Notes: generated by a model not told the origin, from the letters alone. Positions 54,023-64,000 are shown, numbered from the stretch's first letter. The stretch is DNA of 64,000 nt from Firmicutes bacterium HGW-Firmicutes-16 (GCA_002841545.1 PGZZ01000009.1:1-64000); one strand, 5' to 3'. Program-made: numbers and translations.

Positions 54023-54292
54023 ATGTCAACTAATGAGATTATAGCGAAGGTAAGAGAGCTAAGAGAACTGCAATCCCTCTTTGATGAAGCAACAGCAGAA
54101 GCAGAAGCGATTAAGGACACTATAAAGGCTCACATGGGCGCACAGGAAGAGCTAAGAGCCGGAGATTATAAAGTAACGCGGAAACCAGTCGCAGCCACTA
54201 GGTTTGATTCAGGAGCCTTTAAGCTCACACATGCCGAGTTTTATAATCAGTATACAAAAGAAACTACCTCACACAGATTTAATGTTGCTTAA
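54023..54292 (+). CDS. Phage-type small protein
   Basis: An 89-residue protein with an N-terminal helix (LRELQSLFDEATAEAEAIKDTI), an acidic Gly-Asp turn (LRAGDYKVTRK), and a C-terminus ATRFDSGAFKL...TTSHRFNVA. I know this shape from proteins of Clostridia prophages and mobile elements that lie with YqaJ-like recombinases; none is here. Good RBS AAGGGG. Function unknown. Confidence 0.72.
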   Translation: MSTNEIIAKVRELRELQSLFDEATAEAEAIKDTIKAHMGAQEELRAGDYKVTRKPVAATRFDSGAFKLTHAEFYNQYTKETTSHRFNVA

Positions 54293-54304
54293 AGGAGAAT
54301 TATT

Positions 54305-54700
54305 ATGAAATTATTCAATACAAACGAATTTGAAAACCTTGTTACAGAAAACATTCCCCTGCTTATGTCCAGTATTAAAGAAGTCCACTATGAAGACCTT
54401 TTCACGAAGTCAGGTGACAACAAATCATATTTTCTGGTTTACATTGATACACCGCTGAATGATGTGGACAAGCATACATGGCTTCAAGTAACAATACCTT
54501 TTACTTATGCAGAGCATAACGGCAAAGTTATACCAGTGTATGAAGAAAAAATTACAAGCCATGAATTGCACTTGAATGAGGATGACGAAGCTGTGAGCTG
54601 TGAATTAACGGAAGACGAAAAGCTAATGCTGATTAACGTCTGTATCAGAGCTTTGTTGGAAGATTTTATTTGTAGCGAACTTATAGCAAAGAAAGCATAA
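54305..54700 (+). CDS. Hypothetical protein of the element
   Basis: A 131-residue soluble, acidic protein that I do not recognise. It lies 12 bases after the phage-type protein with RBS AAAGGAG, so the two are one operon. It is followed by a terminator. Confidence 0.65.
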   Translation: MKLFNTNEFENLVTENIPLLMSSIKEVHYEDLFTKSGDNKSYFLVYIDTPLNDVDKHTWLQVTIPFTYAEHNGKVIPVYEEKITSHELHLNEDDEAVSCELTEDEKLMLINVCIRALLEDFICSELIAKKA

Positions 54701-54715
54701 TATGTATTTCTCAAG

Positions 54716-54747
54716 CCCTGTGCCTAATTGGTGCAGGGTTATTTTTA
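54716..54747 (+). terminator. Terminator after the 54305 gene
   Basis: A 9-bp stem with G-U pairs (CCCTGTGCC / GGTGCAGGG) then TTATTTTTA. Confidence 0.7.
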
Positions 54748-55255
54748 TGCTCAACAGCAATGATTAACACGTTAAATTTGCGTTTAATTTTTCGGTGCTA
54801 TACTTACTACCCCCTGCCCCTTGGAAGCAAAAATACGCTGATTTACATAGGTAATACAATAGAAATAAGAGCATATAAATGACGGTTTCATATGTGGGGG
54901 GGCATATTTACATTATTTTGCATCAAAACAAAGTGTCAGAGCGGGACAGTACTTATGCATCAGTTTCAAGCATCTTTTTAGCTTCCGAATAAAAATGAAC
55001 GATATTTCCCCAATGCAAGATTTTTTTATACTTCATATGTTAGTAATAAAACCTAATAACGATATAAAAATGCAGAAAGAACTCTCGAAGCGGCTTGTTT
55101 TTTTGTTGTCGTATTTGCGTATTGTGGTATAATTACTTCATTAGTGCGTTTTAGCAGCAAAATAGGTATTAAATACACTGGAAATGTCGAGAGGACTATA
55201 GACCTGCGACTTAAAATCTTGCTATATTGAGAAATTAAAGGTGGATTTTGCTATA
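54748..55255. other. Non-coding region before the diguanylate cyclase gene
   Basis: About 510 AT-rich bases with a G-run (GGGGGGG at about 54895) and no recognisable gene, hairpin or RNA. Confidence 0.5.
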
Positions 55256-56869
55256 ATGGAAAATACTATTTTGATTGCGGCAAACTTTATTGCCTACCTG
55301 CTTTTCATTAATAAATGCTTTACATTAATGGAAAGTATGCTTTTGGGGAAGCAATATGGTTTATTATTTCGGATGTTTATAGGAGTAGTAAACGCCGGAC
55401 TGATGGTTACAATGGCTATGAACATCCCGATAAATATTGGTTATTTTGTTACCCTATTGGTTTTATACGCCGAGTTGTTGATAATATTCAGGAAATCGTT
55501 GAAAGATACGCTCTTCGTGTCCGTGGCGGTAATGATGAGCATTATGTGTCTTAGGGGAATGATTATTTCACTGGTTGCTTTGACGTTAGACGAAACACTG
55601 TATGCGGTGTGCAGCAACGCAAACCTGTTCCTCGGCGTTTTAATCGTCTCAAACATGCTGGGGTTGTTGGCAGTATACGTAATTCTGCGTTTTATGAGCA
55701 TGGAAAATCTGCGATTTACAATGCAAAACAGAACTCAGTCCAGGTACATAATTATTTGGGCATCCTTGTGTGTTTTATTCATGTTCAGAAGCTCAGTCGT
55801 TTATGTCAGGGATTACAGTATTCCTAACATGTTTATCGACCATTTGAGTTTTTGTTTCATGCTACTTCTCAGCTTCTATTATTTACTGGTTTATACTTTC
55901 AAGTTAAATAGGGCAGCTAAGATTCGCGAAGCCAATAAAAGCCTGTCTCATGAACTGGGAAATCAAATAGAGCTTCAAAGCGCATTGACGCGCGATGCGA
56001 TCTATATTTCGCAGGCAAATTTGACCCGGAACAAAGTCATTAGTGGTCTAGAATTTTACAACGAACCACTTGAACGTCTTCACGACGAATATGATGCATG
56101 GTTTGAATATGCAAAGTTGAAAGTCCATGTAGATGATTACGATATCTATTTCAAATCTCTCGAACGTCAGAATCTGCTTGATACTTTTAGTAAGGGTGTT
56201 GAGCCTAAGCCTTTCGAATACCGACGTTTAAACACAGATAATAATTACCATTGGGTCAGGCTTGTTCTTCGAATGTTCAATGATGTTGAAACTAATGATG
56301 TGTATGTGTTTGCTTATGGGTTTGATATTGATAAAGAAGTGCATGACAGACAAGCGTTGATGCTTGATGCTCAAACTGACATTTTCACCGGGCTTTACAA
56401 TAAAGCAACGACCGAAACACTGATTGGGGAAGAAGTCGGAAAAGGCGCAGGAATTATGTTTTTACTTGATATTGACGACTTCAAGAGTGTCAACGATAGA
56501 TTCGGACATGAAGCCGGAGATTGCGTTCTAAGATATTTTTCGGACTTGCTTATAAACATCTTCCGCAAAGGTGATATTGTCGGCCGAGTTGGCGGAGATG
56601 AGTTTATGATTTATATCAGAGACACAGCAGATATTTCAATTGCGAAGGGAAAAGCATCTGAAATATTAAAAGCGTTGAAAACCGGAGTCGACTATGAAAA
56701 TATTAGGATTATTGTCACCAGCAGTATTGGTATTACTGTTATAGATGAAAAAAATTACAGTTTCTCTGAAGCTTATAACCAAGCCGATAGCGCATTGTAT
56801 GAGGCAAAGTTCAACGGAAAAAACGGTTATGTCATATATAATAACAACGCCGAATGTTCAGCCCAGTGA
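55256..56869 (+). CDS. Membrane diguanylate cyclase with PAS-like domain (element cargo)
   Basis: A 537-residue protein. About six membrane helices (8-210) are followed by a linker coil, a PAS-like region (about 265-365), and a GGDEF domain. The active site is GRVGGDEFMIYI and the inhibitory site is RKGD, five residues upstream. TDIFTGLYNKATTE is the start of the domain. Expected to make c-di-GMP and to respond to a membrane or small-molecule signal. ATG 55256 has AAAGGTGG upstream; GTG 55241 is an alternative. It lies inside the element near attR, so its signalling role can be moved between cells. No phosphodiesterase partner is visible. Confidence 0.88.
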   Translation: MENTILIAANFIAYLLFINKCFTLMESMLLGKQYGLLFRMFIGVVNAGLMVTMAMNIPINIGYFVTLLVLYAELLIIFRKSLKDTLFVSVAVMMSIMCLRGMIISLVALTLDETLYAVCSNANLFLGVLIVSNMLGLLAVYVILRFMSMENLRFTMQNRTQSRYIIIWASLCVLFMFRSSVVYVRDYSIPNMFIDHLSFCFMLLLSFYYLLVYTFKLNRAAKIREANKSLSHELGNQIELQSALTRDAIYISQANLTRNKVISGLEFYNEPLERLHDEYDAWFEYAKLKVHVDDYDIYFKSLERQNLLDTFSKGVEPKPFEYRRLNTDNNYHWVRLVLRMFNDVETNDVYVFAYGFDIDKEVHDRQALMLDAQTDIFTGLYNKATTETLIGEEVGKGAGIMFLLDIDDFKSVNDRFGHEAGDCVLRYFSDLLINIFRKGDIVGRVGGDEFMIYIRDTADISIAKGKASEILKALKTGVDYENIRIIVTSSIGITVIDEKNYSFSEAYNQADSALYEAKFNGKNGYVIYNNNAECSAQ

Positions 56870-57124
56870 AGACATCGATGCAGCCATAAATTCCCTTCAA
56901 ATTTTCCCATATTTTTTCCCTTTAGGGGGTTTAACGCATCAATTAGCTTTTTTGTCTTTTGACAAAGCTCCATTGCTATGATAATATTAGCTTAATTATG
57001 ATATATGTTTTCATCTAACGATGACAACTGTTCATGAAAAATAGGCAAAAATATCAGAATAGGAATTGTCAAAACCCTTTATATTGCTAGCTTTATTGCT
57101 TTGAAATCTTCAAAAATGTAGACG
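56870..57124. other. AT-rich region at the right end of the element
   Basis: No gene or hairpin is recognisable. It ends at the right copy of the 69-bp repeat. Confidence 0.5.
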
Positions 57125-57193
57125 TAACGAGTGGGGTTATTCCAACAAGGTCGTTGACCTAATAGAGTATATTAACACGGTTAAATAAACCGA
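57125..57193 (+). repeat. attR: 69-bp direct repeat, copy of the gap 3' end
   Basis: Perfect copy of 45109-45177, containing the last 20 codons of gap and its stop but no upstream gap sequence. It lies at the right end of the element, and the host sequence resumes after it. Confidence 0.92.
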
Positions 57194-57231
57194 CCCAATA
57201 TAGAAAGGGCTGAAGCAAAACGGCCCGAAAA

Positions 57232-57281
57232 AAAACAGAGCCGAAGTGACTGCGAAAGCAGACACTTCGGCTCTGTTTTGG
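57232..57281. terminator. Original gap terminator, displaced by the element
   Basis: A very strong stem (57232-57253 with 57258-57279, one A-A mismatch) with a GAAA loop and flanking A- and T-runs, 39 bases after the duplicated gap stop. It is where a gap terminator would be before integration. Confidence 0.85.
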
Positions 57282-57758
57282 TATACTTGAGTTGTGAATA
57301 GCAAAGTAAACCGCTTCATCAAATAAAATTACGGTTTCCGGTAATTTCTGCTTCGCGGGAACAATAAGGTACTCAATTTTCGATAAATGTTCTCGTATTA
57401 ATTTTTACAAAGGAATATTATGGAATTTATAATAGAACGTAGCAACTTTTATGTTTTGATTATCCACATATTATGTAAACCTATTTGCAAAAGTGTCTGA
57501 ACTTATTCGGTGTATTAGACAAAATTCGTTTCCCCGTATTATTCATACCACTAAATCTATATCTAAATAGACATATATTTGACTTTTGTCAGTTTTTCTT
57601 GTTGATTTAATTGTGAATGAGTAATAAAATACTCTCATAATGTTGTAATAAATGCCTTGTTTTGACGCATGGATATATGCGGCTTTCAGAAGTGGCTAAA
57701 ACAACAACAAAGCACGCAGCTGCTTTTGCGACGTGAAGGGCATAAGGGGGAGACTGGA
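57282..57758. other. Intergenic region before the acyl-CoA synthetase
   Basis: About 470 AT-rich bases with no RNA gene or hairpin that I recognise. The frame upstream of 57759 is open to 57669 but lacks an RBS. Confidence 0.5.
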
Positions 57759-59318
57759 ATGTACGATTCTGAAACATTGTTTAATATGGGCAAATATCGG
57801 GTGCGTTTTTCCGGTAAGCACGAGGCGATTTATGATTACGACACAGGAAAACACTATACTTATTTCGAGATGGACAAACGCTCGGATAAGCTCGCGTGGT
57901 TTCTGACTGAGAAGCTTGGACTTAAAAAGGGCGACAGAATAGGATTTTGCGCAACGAACTCCGTGGCTTTTTTTGATGCCTTTTTTACTACCTACAAGAC
58001 AGGCCTAATAATTACCACATATAACTGCTTGCTCCGTGAGAAAGAGCTGTTTTCATTGATTGAAAACGAAGCGCCGAAGGTGATATTTTATTCGGGTGAA
58101 TTCACCTTTACTGTTATGAGCCTGCGCGAAAAAGGCTTTACTCAGGAATTCATATGTCTTGACGAACCCTGTGAGGGCGATACTTATTGCTATTCGGATA
58201 TTATGAATAACGAGGACTACAAAGAGCCTGTGAATCCCGGACTTGATTATGAGGATATTCAGATGCTCATACATACGGGTGGCACGACAGGTACGCCCAA
58301 AGCGGCAATGATCTCCTTCCGCTCAATTTTCTATAATTCAATGGCGGATTCGACGGGATTTCAGCTCAGCGAAAACGACACTGCGATTCTTACGCTTCCT
58401 CTTTTCCACACAGCGGGCTGGAATGTCTTTACCTTACCGCTTCTTTCAATCGGCGGAAGAATTATTATTATGAGGGGCTTCAACCCCACAAAGGTTTTGA
58501 GTGCCATTAGAGAGGAAAGACCGACTGTTGGAATTTCCGTTGAAACGATGTATAAGGCTCTAGCCATGCAGCCCGATTTTGCGGAAACCGATTTTTCGTG
58601 CTATCGTATACTTGTCACGGGTGCCGCGCCAACGGGAAGAGAGCTCCTCGAGCTTTTTTGGGCGAAGGGTGTTAAGATGGTCAATGCCTACGGCATGACA
58701 GAGGTTGGCCCTAACAACATGTGTCATCCGGTCGGACTCATCGAAATTGAGGATGTCCGCGCAAAGTGGAACTCCTGCGGCATACCTGCGCCCTTTAATC
58801 AGGTGCGTTTTGTCGACGATGAGGGCAAAGACGTTCCGAAAGGTGAGCGCGGCGAGCTGGTTTTCGGCGGCAAGCTGCTGTTTTCAGGATATTGGAACAA
58901 TCCCGAAGCTACAGCTGTGATTATGCACGACGGCTGGGTTCATACCGGAGATATGGGATATCTCGACGAGGACGGCTTCTGCTATATCAGCGGAAGAAAG
59001 AAGAATATGTTCATTTCTGGCGGAGAAAATATTTTCCCTCAGGAAATTGAAGACGTTATAATGCTTGTCCCGGGCGTGCTCGAAGCCTGCATAGTCGGTG
59101 TTCCCGACCCAAAATGGGGAGAGGTAGGCCGTGTCCTGATAGTCAGAGCTCCCGGCGTCAATGTGACGCGCGAGGAAATCATTAAAACGGTCAAGACGGA
59201 ACTTTCGAGTATAAAAGTCCCCAAATACGTCACCTTTGTCGACAGCGTTCCAAAAAACGCCGTCGGTAAGCGTGACCTGAACGAAATCAGAAAATTATTC
59301 GGTAAGCCGGAGGATTGA
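57759..59318 (+). CDS. Acyl-CoA synthetase (AMP-forming, ANL superfamily)
   Basis: A 519-residue enzyme that activates a carboxylic acid with ATP and CoA. The AMP motif MLIHTGGTTGTPKAAMIS lies near residue 176. NAYGMTEVGPN, GWVHTGDMGYLDEDG and the C-terminal ISGGENIFPQEIED with the PKNAVGKRDLNE catalytic Lys follow. Start ATG 57759 has GGGGGAG upstream. A medium/long-chain fatty acid or related acid is the likely substrate; not determinable further. First host gene after the element. Confidence 0.9.
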   Translation: MYDSETLFNMGKYRVRFSGKHEAIYDYDTGKHYTYFEMDKRSDKLAWFLTEKLGLKKGDRIGFCATNSVAFFDAFFTTYKTGLIITTYNCLLREKELFSLIENEAPKVIFYSGEFTFTVMSLREKGFTQEFICLDEPCEGDTYCYSDIMNNEDYKEPVNPGLDYEDIQMLIHTGGTTGTPKAAMISFRSIFYNSMADSTGFQLSENDTAILTLPLFHTAGWNVFTLPLLSIGGRIIIMRGFNPTKVLSAIREERPTVGISVETMYKALAMQPDFAETDFSCYRILVTGAAPTGRELLELFWAKGVKMVNAYGMTEVGPNNMCHPVGLIEIEDVRAKWNSCGIPAPFNQVRFVDDEGKDVPKGERGELVFGGKLLFSGYWNNPEATAVIMHDGWVHTGDMGYLDEDGFCYISGRKKNMFISGGENIFPQEIEDVIMLVPGVLEACIVGVPDPKWGEVGRVLIVRAPGVNVTREEIIKTVKTELSSIKVPKYVTFVDSVPKNAVGKRDLNEIRKLFGKPED

Positions 59319-59410
59319 CCTGCGGCCCGTTACCTTTGAGAAAATGGGAAAAATGCCGCAATATTGTGCCGTTTATGGGTGTTTTTGAAATAAAATAAGT
59401 GGTATTTATC

Positions 59411-59439
59411 TTGACAAGACCAAACTCCCATGATAAACT
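59411..59439 (+). promoter_or_regulatory. Promoter of the rplU-rpmA operon
   Basis: TTGACA at 59411-59416, 17-base spacer, TAAACT at 59434-59439. Confidence 0.65.
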
Positions 59440-59527
59440 AACAAGGCCGCGTTGAGAGGGCTTCCAAGTGAAACGCAAGTTTCCGCCCATAGAGCGAGAC
59501 TCCGAGAGAGGTAGGTGCATAGAGTTT
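59440..59527 (+). promoter_or_regulatory. rplU 5' leader, candidate L21 leader
   Basis: An 88-base leader between promoter and rplU that contains short complementary arms (GGGCTTCC and AAACGC region). In Firmicutes this position usually carries the L21 autoregulatory leader RNA. The fold is not checked. Confidence 0.4.
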
Positions 59528-59842
59528 ATGAAGCACGCAATAATCGAAACAGGCGGTAAGCAGTACCGCGTTGCAGAAGGCGAAGTCCTTTTCATTGAAA
59601 AACTAGAGGTCGAGGGCGGCGATACAGTCACTTTTGATCGCGTTCTGGCAGTCATCGATGATAACGCAAGCAGCTTCGGTTCCCCCCTAATCGCGGGTGC
59701 AACCGTTACAGCAAGCGTCGTTAAGAACGGCAAGTTCAAGAAAGTCCGCGTATTCAAGATGAAATCCAAAAAGGGTTATCGTAATACAAAAGGACACAGA
59801 CAACCATATACTCAGGTACAAATCGGTACAATCACCGCTTAG
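59528..59842 (+). CDS. rplU: 50S ribosomal protein L21
   Basis: A 104-residue ribosomal protein with AIIETGGKQYRVAEGEVLFIEKL at the start (residues 4 on) and KKGYRNTKGHRQPYTQVQI at the end. ATG 59528 has AGGTAGGTG upstream. An upstream in-frame start at 59468 would add a nonconserved extension. Only 35 bases separate it from rpmA; the prp gene normally between them is missing. Confidence 0.95.
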   Translation: MKHAIIETGGKQYRVAEGEVLFIEKLEVEGGDTVTFDRVLAVIDDNASSFGSPLIAGATVTASVVKNGKFKKVRVFKMKSKKGYRNTKGHRQPYTQVQIGTITA

Positions 59843-59877
59843 TTCCGTAGATTAAATGACACTTGGAGGTGTGAAGC

Positions 59878-60141
59878 ATGGCACATAAAAAGGGAATGGG
59901 CTCAACCAAGAACGGCCGCGACAGTGAGGCAAAGCGTCTTGGACCCAAGAGAGCTGACGGTCAGTTCGTACTCGCCGGCAACATCCTTGTCAGACAGCGC
60001 GGAACAAAGATTCACCCCGGCACCAACGTAGGCCGCGGCGGTGATGACACACTTTTCGCCCTAAGGGACGGAATTGTGAAGTTTGAGCGTCTTGATAAGG
60101 ACCGTAAAAAGGTCTCAGTTTACGAAGACATGGCACAGTAA
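59878..60141 (+). CDS. rpmA: 50S ribosomal protein L27, without cleavable extension
   Basis: An 87-residue L27 starting [17 protein letters not shown], as in mature L27 from Gram-negatives. Most Firmicutes encode nine extra residues ending QFFA that the Prp protease removes; here there is none, and no prp gene lies between rplU and rpmA. GGAGGTG is at the right place for this ATG, so the start is firm. Confidence 0.96.
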   Translation: MAHKKGMGSTKNGRDSEAKRLGPKRADGQFVLAGNILVRQRGTKIHPGTNVGRGGDDTLFALRDGIVKFERLDKDRKKVSVYEDMAQ

Positions 60142-60146
60142 GCTTC

Positions 60147-60179
60147 AACGGGTGAGCGAAAGCGCTTGCCCGTTTTTTA
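60147..60179 (+). terminator. Terminator of rplU-rpmA
   Basis: A 12-bp stem (60147-60158 with 60163-60174) with AAAG loop and a T-run. Confidence 0.85.
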
Positions 60180-60229
60180 TCGTTTTTAACAATATCCATG
60201 TATTACCTGTGAGAAGCAGGGAATATTAG

Positions 60230-61534
<1,305 letters not shown>

Positions 61535-61540
61535 GACAGC

Positions 61541-61583
61541 AAATAAAATGCGCGGAGATGTTTTTCTCCGCGCATTTTATTAT
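61541..61583. terminator. Bidirectional terminator between obgE and glcD
   Basis: A 16-17 bp stem (61541-61557 with 61566-61581) with A/T flanks between convergent genes. Confidence 0.85.
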
Positions 61584-62986
61584 TATTCTTCACAAACCTT
61601 GTGCGGATTCAGAATGTTATTCGGGTCAAATACTTTTTTGATTCCGCGCATGATGTTCAGAACCTCCGGCGGAAGTGCTTCTTTCAGATAGGGCCTCTTT
61701 GCAAAACCGATTCCATGTTCGCCGGAAACCTGCCCGCCAAGCTCACGGCCCTTGGCATAGAGCTTCTCCATCGCGAGAGAAAGGCGCGTTTCCCATTCCC
61801 CATCTGGAAGATCGTCCTTTAGAATATAGGCATGAAGGTTGCCGTCTCCCGCATGGCCAAAGCTCTTAATTCGAACGCCGACTTCCTTCTGAAGGCCGTG
61901 GGTGTATTCGACAAGCTCATTGACGCAGCTGCGCGGTACTACGATGTCTACCTCGTCCATGTAGGTGGTTGAAGCCTTAATTGCCTCAAGGAAGACACCG
62001 CGCATATTCCAGATGGATTTCTCGCGTTCCTCCGTGTCGGAAACCAGCGCGTCTATCGCGCCATTATCAATGCAAAGCTCGGCAACGCTTTCATAGGCTT
62101 TTTCAACCTCTTCGGATGTATTCCCGTCAAACTTAAGAAGCAGATAAGCGTCCGACTGATTATCCGGAAACTTTTTGCCTAAAAATGCTTCCGCGTCTAT
62201 AATGACTTCTCGTTCCATAAATTCGATTGCGGTCGGAACGGTTTTTGATTTTAAGATAAGCGGCACAGTTCTAATTGCCGTTTCAAGTGTTGGAAAGGAA
62301 ATTAAAAGGCTGACGGTTTTGCTCGGCAGTGGAAGCAACTTGAGCGTCGCCCTAGTTACGATTCCGAGCGTACCTTCCGAACCGATTATCAAATCCTTCA
62401 AATCGTAGCCAGAGCTGTTTTTAACTATTTTACCGCCCAGCTCCACAATTTCGCCGCGTGGGAGCACCACCTGCAAGCCGCGCACATAGTCGCGGGTTAC
62501 ACCGTATTTTACCGCGCGCATCCCGCCCGCATTTGTTGAAATGTTTCCGCCGATGGTGGCGGATTTCTCGCCAGGGTCGGGGGGGTAGAACAGATTCTTT
62601 TCCTCAACATAGGCGGCAAGATCCATTAGCAGCACACCGGGCTCAACAGTTAGAGTTAGGTTTTCCTCGTCAAGCTCAATGAATCGGTTCATGAGGCTCA
62701 AATCTATCATTATGCCATGCTCCATGGCAACGGAGGCGCCCACAAGCCCTGTTCCCGCGCCGCGTGGCGTTACTGGTAGGTTTTGCTCGTTTGCATATTT
62801 CATAATTTCGGAGACTTCCTCCGCGGAAAGAACCTTTACAACGACGTCTGGGAAGCTCGTAGTTCCGCTCAGCTCATCGTGGCTGTAATCCTCATTCATA
62901 ATGTCTCGGGTCAATATTCGTCTGTCATCGGAAATCAAATTCCGCAGAAAAGAAAGATCATTTTGATCCAAGGTTTTATAGATCAT
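61583..62986 (-). CDS. FAD-binding oxidoreductase (GlcD / D-lactate dehydrogenase type)
   Basis: A 467-residue flavoprotein of the VAO/PCMH family that oxidises 2-hydroxy acids. [16 protein letters not shown] (PCMH FAD motif) lies near residue 75, [21 protein letters not shown] near 128, [10 protein letters not shown] near 206, and the C-terminal [14 protein letters not shown] and [11 protein letters not shown] carry substrate residues. It matches glycolate oxidase subunit GlcD or LDH partners of EtfAB; no etf gene is near. ATG 62986 has AAGGGG upstream; the frame is open to 63046. Confidence 0.9.
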   Translation of the reverse strand: MIYKTLDQNDLSFLRNLISDDRRILTRDIMNEDYSHDELSGTTSFPDVVVKVLSAEEVSEIMKYANEQNLPVTPRGAGTGLVGASVAMEHGIMIDLSLMNRFIELDEENLTLTVEPGVLLMDLAAYVEEKNLFYPPDPGEKSATIGGNISTNAGGMRAVKYGVTRDYVRGLQVVLPRGEIVELGGKIVKNSSGYDLKDLIIGSEGTLGIVTRATLKLLPLPSKTVSLLISFPTLETAIRTVPLILKSKTVPTAIEFMEREVIIDAEAFLGKKFPDNQSDAYLLLKFDGNTSEEVEKAYESVAELCIDNGAIDALVSDTEEREKSIWNMRGVFLEAIKASTTYMDEVDIVVPRSCVNELVEYTHGLQKEVGVRIKSFGHAGDGNLHAYILKDDLPDGEWETRLSLAMEKLYAKGRELGGQVSGEHGIGFAKRPYLKEALPPEVLNIMRGIKKVFDPNNILNPHKVCEE

Positions 62987-63295
62987 TTGAAAAATTCGCC
63001 CCTTCCTGTATTCGGATTGGCTTTGTGATTGATTCATGTAACTCACTGATTAAATATCTATTTAGAACGTAGAGGGTACCACACAAAAACACTATATTAC
63101 TATTGTAGCTAACGCGAGATGCATTGTCGAGCCAAATTCTAGGATTGACAAAAATTATTGATTTTACACAAAAAGGCGTACTTTGCCTGTAGGACGTAAG
63201 TCAGAATATAAAAATCGCTTGCAGACTCGAAGTATTAATCTATACGTTAAAAAGAGGAGGGATAAATCCCTCCTCAATTCAGTCGATATGCTTAA
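62987..63295. other. Intergenic region glcD / SASP
   Basis: No gene is seen. It contains the glcD promoter region and the SASP terminator at 63249. Confidence 0.5.
63249..63276 (-). terminator. Terminator of the SASP gene
   Basis: A 9-bp stem GAGGAGGGA / TCCCTCCTC and T-run on the minus strand. Confidence 0.8.
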
Positions 63296-63487
63296 TTACT
63301 TGCCGTTCTCGTAAGCCTGAACCATCTTTTTGACCATCTGGCCGCCGATGCTGCCGGCCTGACGGGAGGTGAGGTCACCATTGTAGCCCTGCTTTAGGTT
63401 TACGCCTACTTCGCTGGCAGTCTCCATCTTGAAACGATCCATTGCTTCACGAGCATTCGGATTTACGAGCTTGTTGCTACTTGCCAT
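63296..63487 (-). CDS. Small acid-soluble spore protein, alpha/beta type
   Basis: A 63-residue DNA-coating spore protein. The GPR cleavage region is FKMETASEVGVNL, and the C-terminal block GDLTSRQAGSIGGQMVKKMV is diagnostic. It coats forespore DNA and is degraded at germination. Length is typical. Likely SigG-controlled; promoter not identified. Confidence 0.96.
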   Translation of the reverse strand: MASSNKLVNPNAREAMDRFKMETASEVGVNLKQGYNGDLTSRQAGSIGGQMVKKMVQAYENGK

Positions 63488-63824
63488 TTTCTTTGCAACT
63501 CCTTCAATGTTATTTGTCTATCTTCTTCGGCAATCATCTTGCCTGTCAATATCTTTTCCCTGTGGATTTTTGATATTCAGACATTAACGATGTAATTTTT
63601 GTAACTTAAAAGGCATATTATTCATAATATCTCAGAATTTTCAATAGCTTAAGTTTTATGCGATTATGTGATTCGTAGTTTCAATACATCTATTATGTGT
63701 AAACTGATTGAGATAAATTAGCTTAAATTTTGCATAGAAAAATGGGGAGACTATCCGAAAGGGAAGCCTTCCCATTTTTAAATATGACAGGTGCTAAGCT
63801 ATGAAGTTCCCGTTTTTTTGAGAA
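63488..63824. other. AT-rich intergenic region with one hairpin
   Basis: No gene is visible. A hairpin AAAAATGGG...CCCATTTTT is at 63738-63779. Confidence 0.5.
63738..63781. terminator. Bidirectional hairpin terminator
   Basis: Nine-bp stem with A-run and T-run flanks, next to the end of the last gene on the minus strand. Confidence 0.65.
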
Positions 63825-64000
63825 TCAGTCGATTACTTCAACGGCAAGCGGGAACTTTGACATATACTCACAGCAGTCCTTTTTGATAAGTATCGGGTTC
63901 TCGTAGCGGAAACCGATGTCCTCTTCGGGGCAGGCGTACTGCATTGCGCAAATGAGGACTTCGTTCTCCTGATAGCAGTGATCCGGGTCCGTCCAGTAGG
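63825..64000 (-). CDS. 3' part of an unidentified gene, cut by the window edge
   Basis: The last 57 codons are visible; the frame is open to the edge of the window. The end reads YWTDPDHCYQENEV...EYMSKFPLAVEVID and contains four Cys residues. I do not recognise the family. Confidence 0.6.
   Translation of the reverse strand, partial: YWTDPDHCYQENEVLICAMQYACPEEDIGFRYENPILIKKDCCEYMSKFPLAVEVID

Larger units (their letters stand above)
45178..57193. mobile_element. Integrative element of about 12.0 kb inserted at the 3' end of gap
   Basis: Boundaries are the two 69-bp repeats; one repeat plus the insert counts 12,016 bases. A tyrosine integrase lies 205 bases inside attL. The inside is AT-rich compared with its flanks. 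Cargo in order: integrase, RHH protein, three membrane proteins, a phage/plasmid-type protein, hairpin cluster, small membrane protein, L,D-transpeptidase, serine recombinase, RHH protein, phage-type protein, an unknown protein, diguanylate cyclase. No relaxase, coupling protein, T4SS, capsid or terminase is visible, so self-transfer is not supported; it may be mobilisable, a satellite, or defective. Confidence 0.88.

Noticed and set aside
57125-57193. Truncated second gap gene
   Set aside because: Only the exact 69-bp repeat is present, without any divergent gap sequence around it, which is expected of an attachment site and not of a decayed copy.
45178-57193. Calling the element an ICE or a prophage
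   Set aside because: I find no relaxase, coupling protein, T4SS, terminase, capsid or tail gene.

Overview
The window reads as a chromosomal segment of a spore-forming, Gram-positive anaerobe of the class Clostridia, most like the Oscillospiraceae/Ruminococcaceae. The evidence is a set of endospore genes (spo0A, spoIVB, spoIIP, ypeB, a sleB-type cortex hydrolase, tepA, an alpha/beta SASP), Firmicutes-type gene neighbourhoods, strong AGGAGG-like ribosome binding sites, and promoters often ending in TGATAAAAT. I see no rRNA, tRNA or CRISPR array.

Layout. 0.1-4.2 kb: fabG-like reductase, a zinc-ribbon/PASTA membrane protein, YfcE-type phosphodiesterase and a three-gene operon ending in a glycine-rich repeat protein. 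4.2-9.4 kb (minus strand): aminotransferase, trpS, TagO/WecA, UDP-GlcNAc 2-epimerase and a membrane-anchored protein, packed as one operon. 9.6-15.9 kb: gltX, a lipoprotein, ypeB, an sdpR-sdpI-like operon, trxA, rsmG. 15.9-23.1 kb: mostly sporulation and germination (sleB-like gene with an apparent frameshift, spoIIP, CBS protein, M14 peptidase, spoIVB, spo0A). 23.3-29.2 kb: hexokinase, prfA, a Sua5-CoaE fusion, an M18 aminopeptidase, tepA. 29.3-33.5 kb: degV, a Trk/Ktr potassium system and an isolated holin-endolysin pair. 33.7-43 kb: peptidase U32, mltG, two tiny paralogous Cys-rich membrane proteins, an operon sir2-tagA-tmk-DJ-1-cyclo-ligase, guaB, ogg, rpsU. 43.2-45.2 kb: GntR regulator and gap.

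The main discovery is an integrative element of about 12.0 kb (45178-57193). A 69-bp perfect direct repeat (45109-45177 and 57125-57193) duplicates the last 20 sense codons and stop of gap, and a tyrosine integrase lies just inside the left copy. The likely original gap terminator now sits just past the right copy, 12 kb from its gene. The element is visibly AT-rich. It carries ribbon-helix-helix proteins, a minus-strand group of three membrane proteins, a phage/plasmid-type protein of unknown function, a hairpin-rich non-coding region, an L,D-transpeptidase, a small serine recombinase, a phage-type small protein preceded by a possible structured RNA, and a membrane diguanylate cyclase. I see no relaxase, conjugation machinery or capsid genes, so it does not fit a standard ICE or prophage.

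After the element the core chromosome resumes: an acyl-CoA synthetase, rplU-rpmA (without the usual prp gene between them, and with an L27 lacking the cleavable N-terminal extension), obgE, a GlcD-type FAD oxidoreductase, a SASP gene and the end of one unidentified gene.
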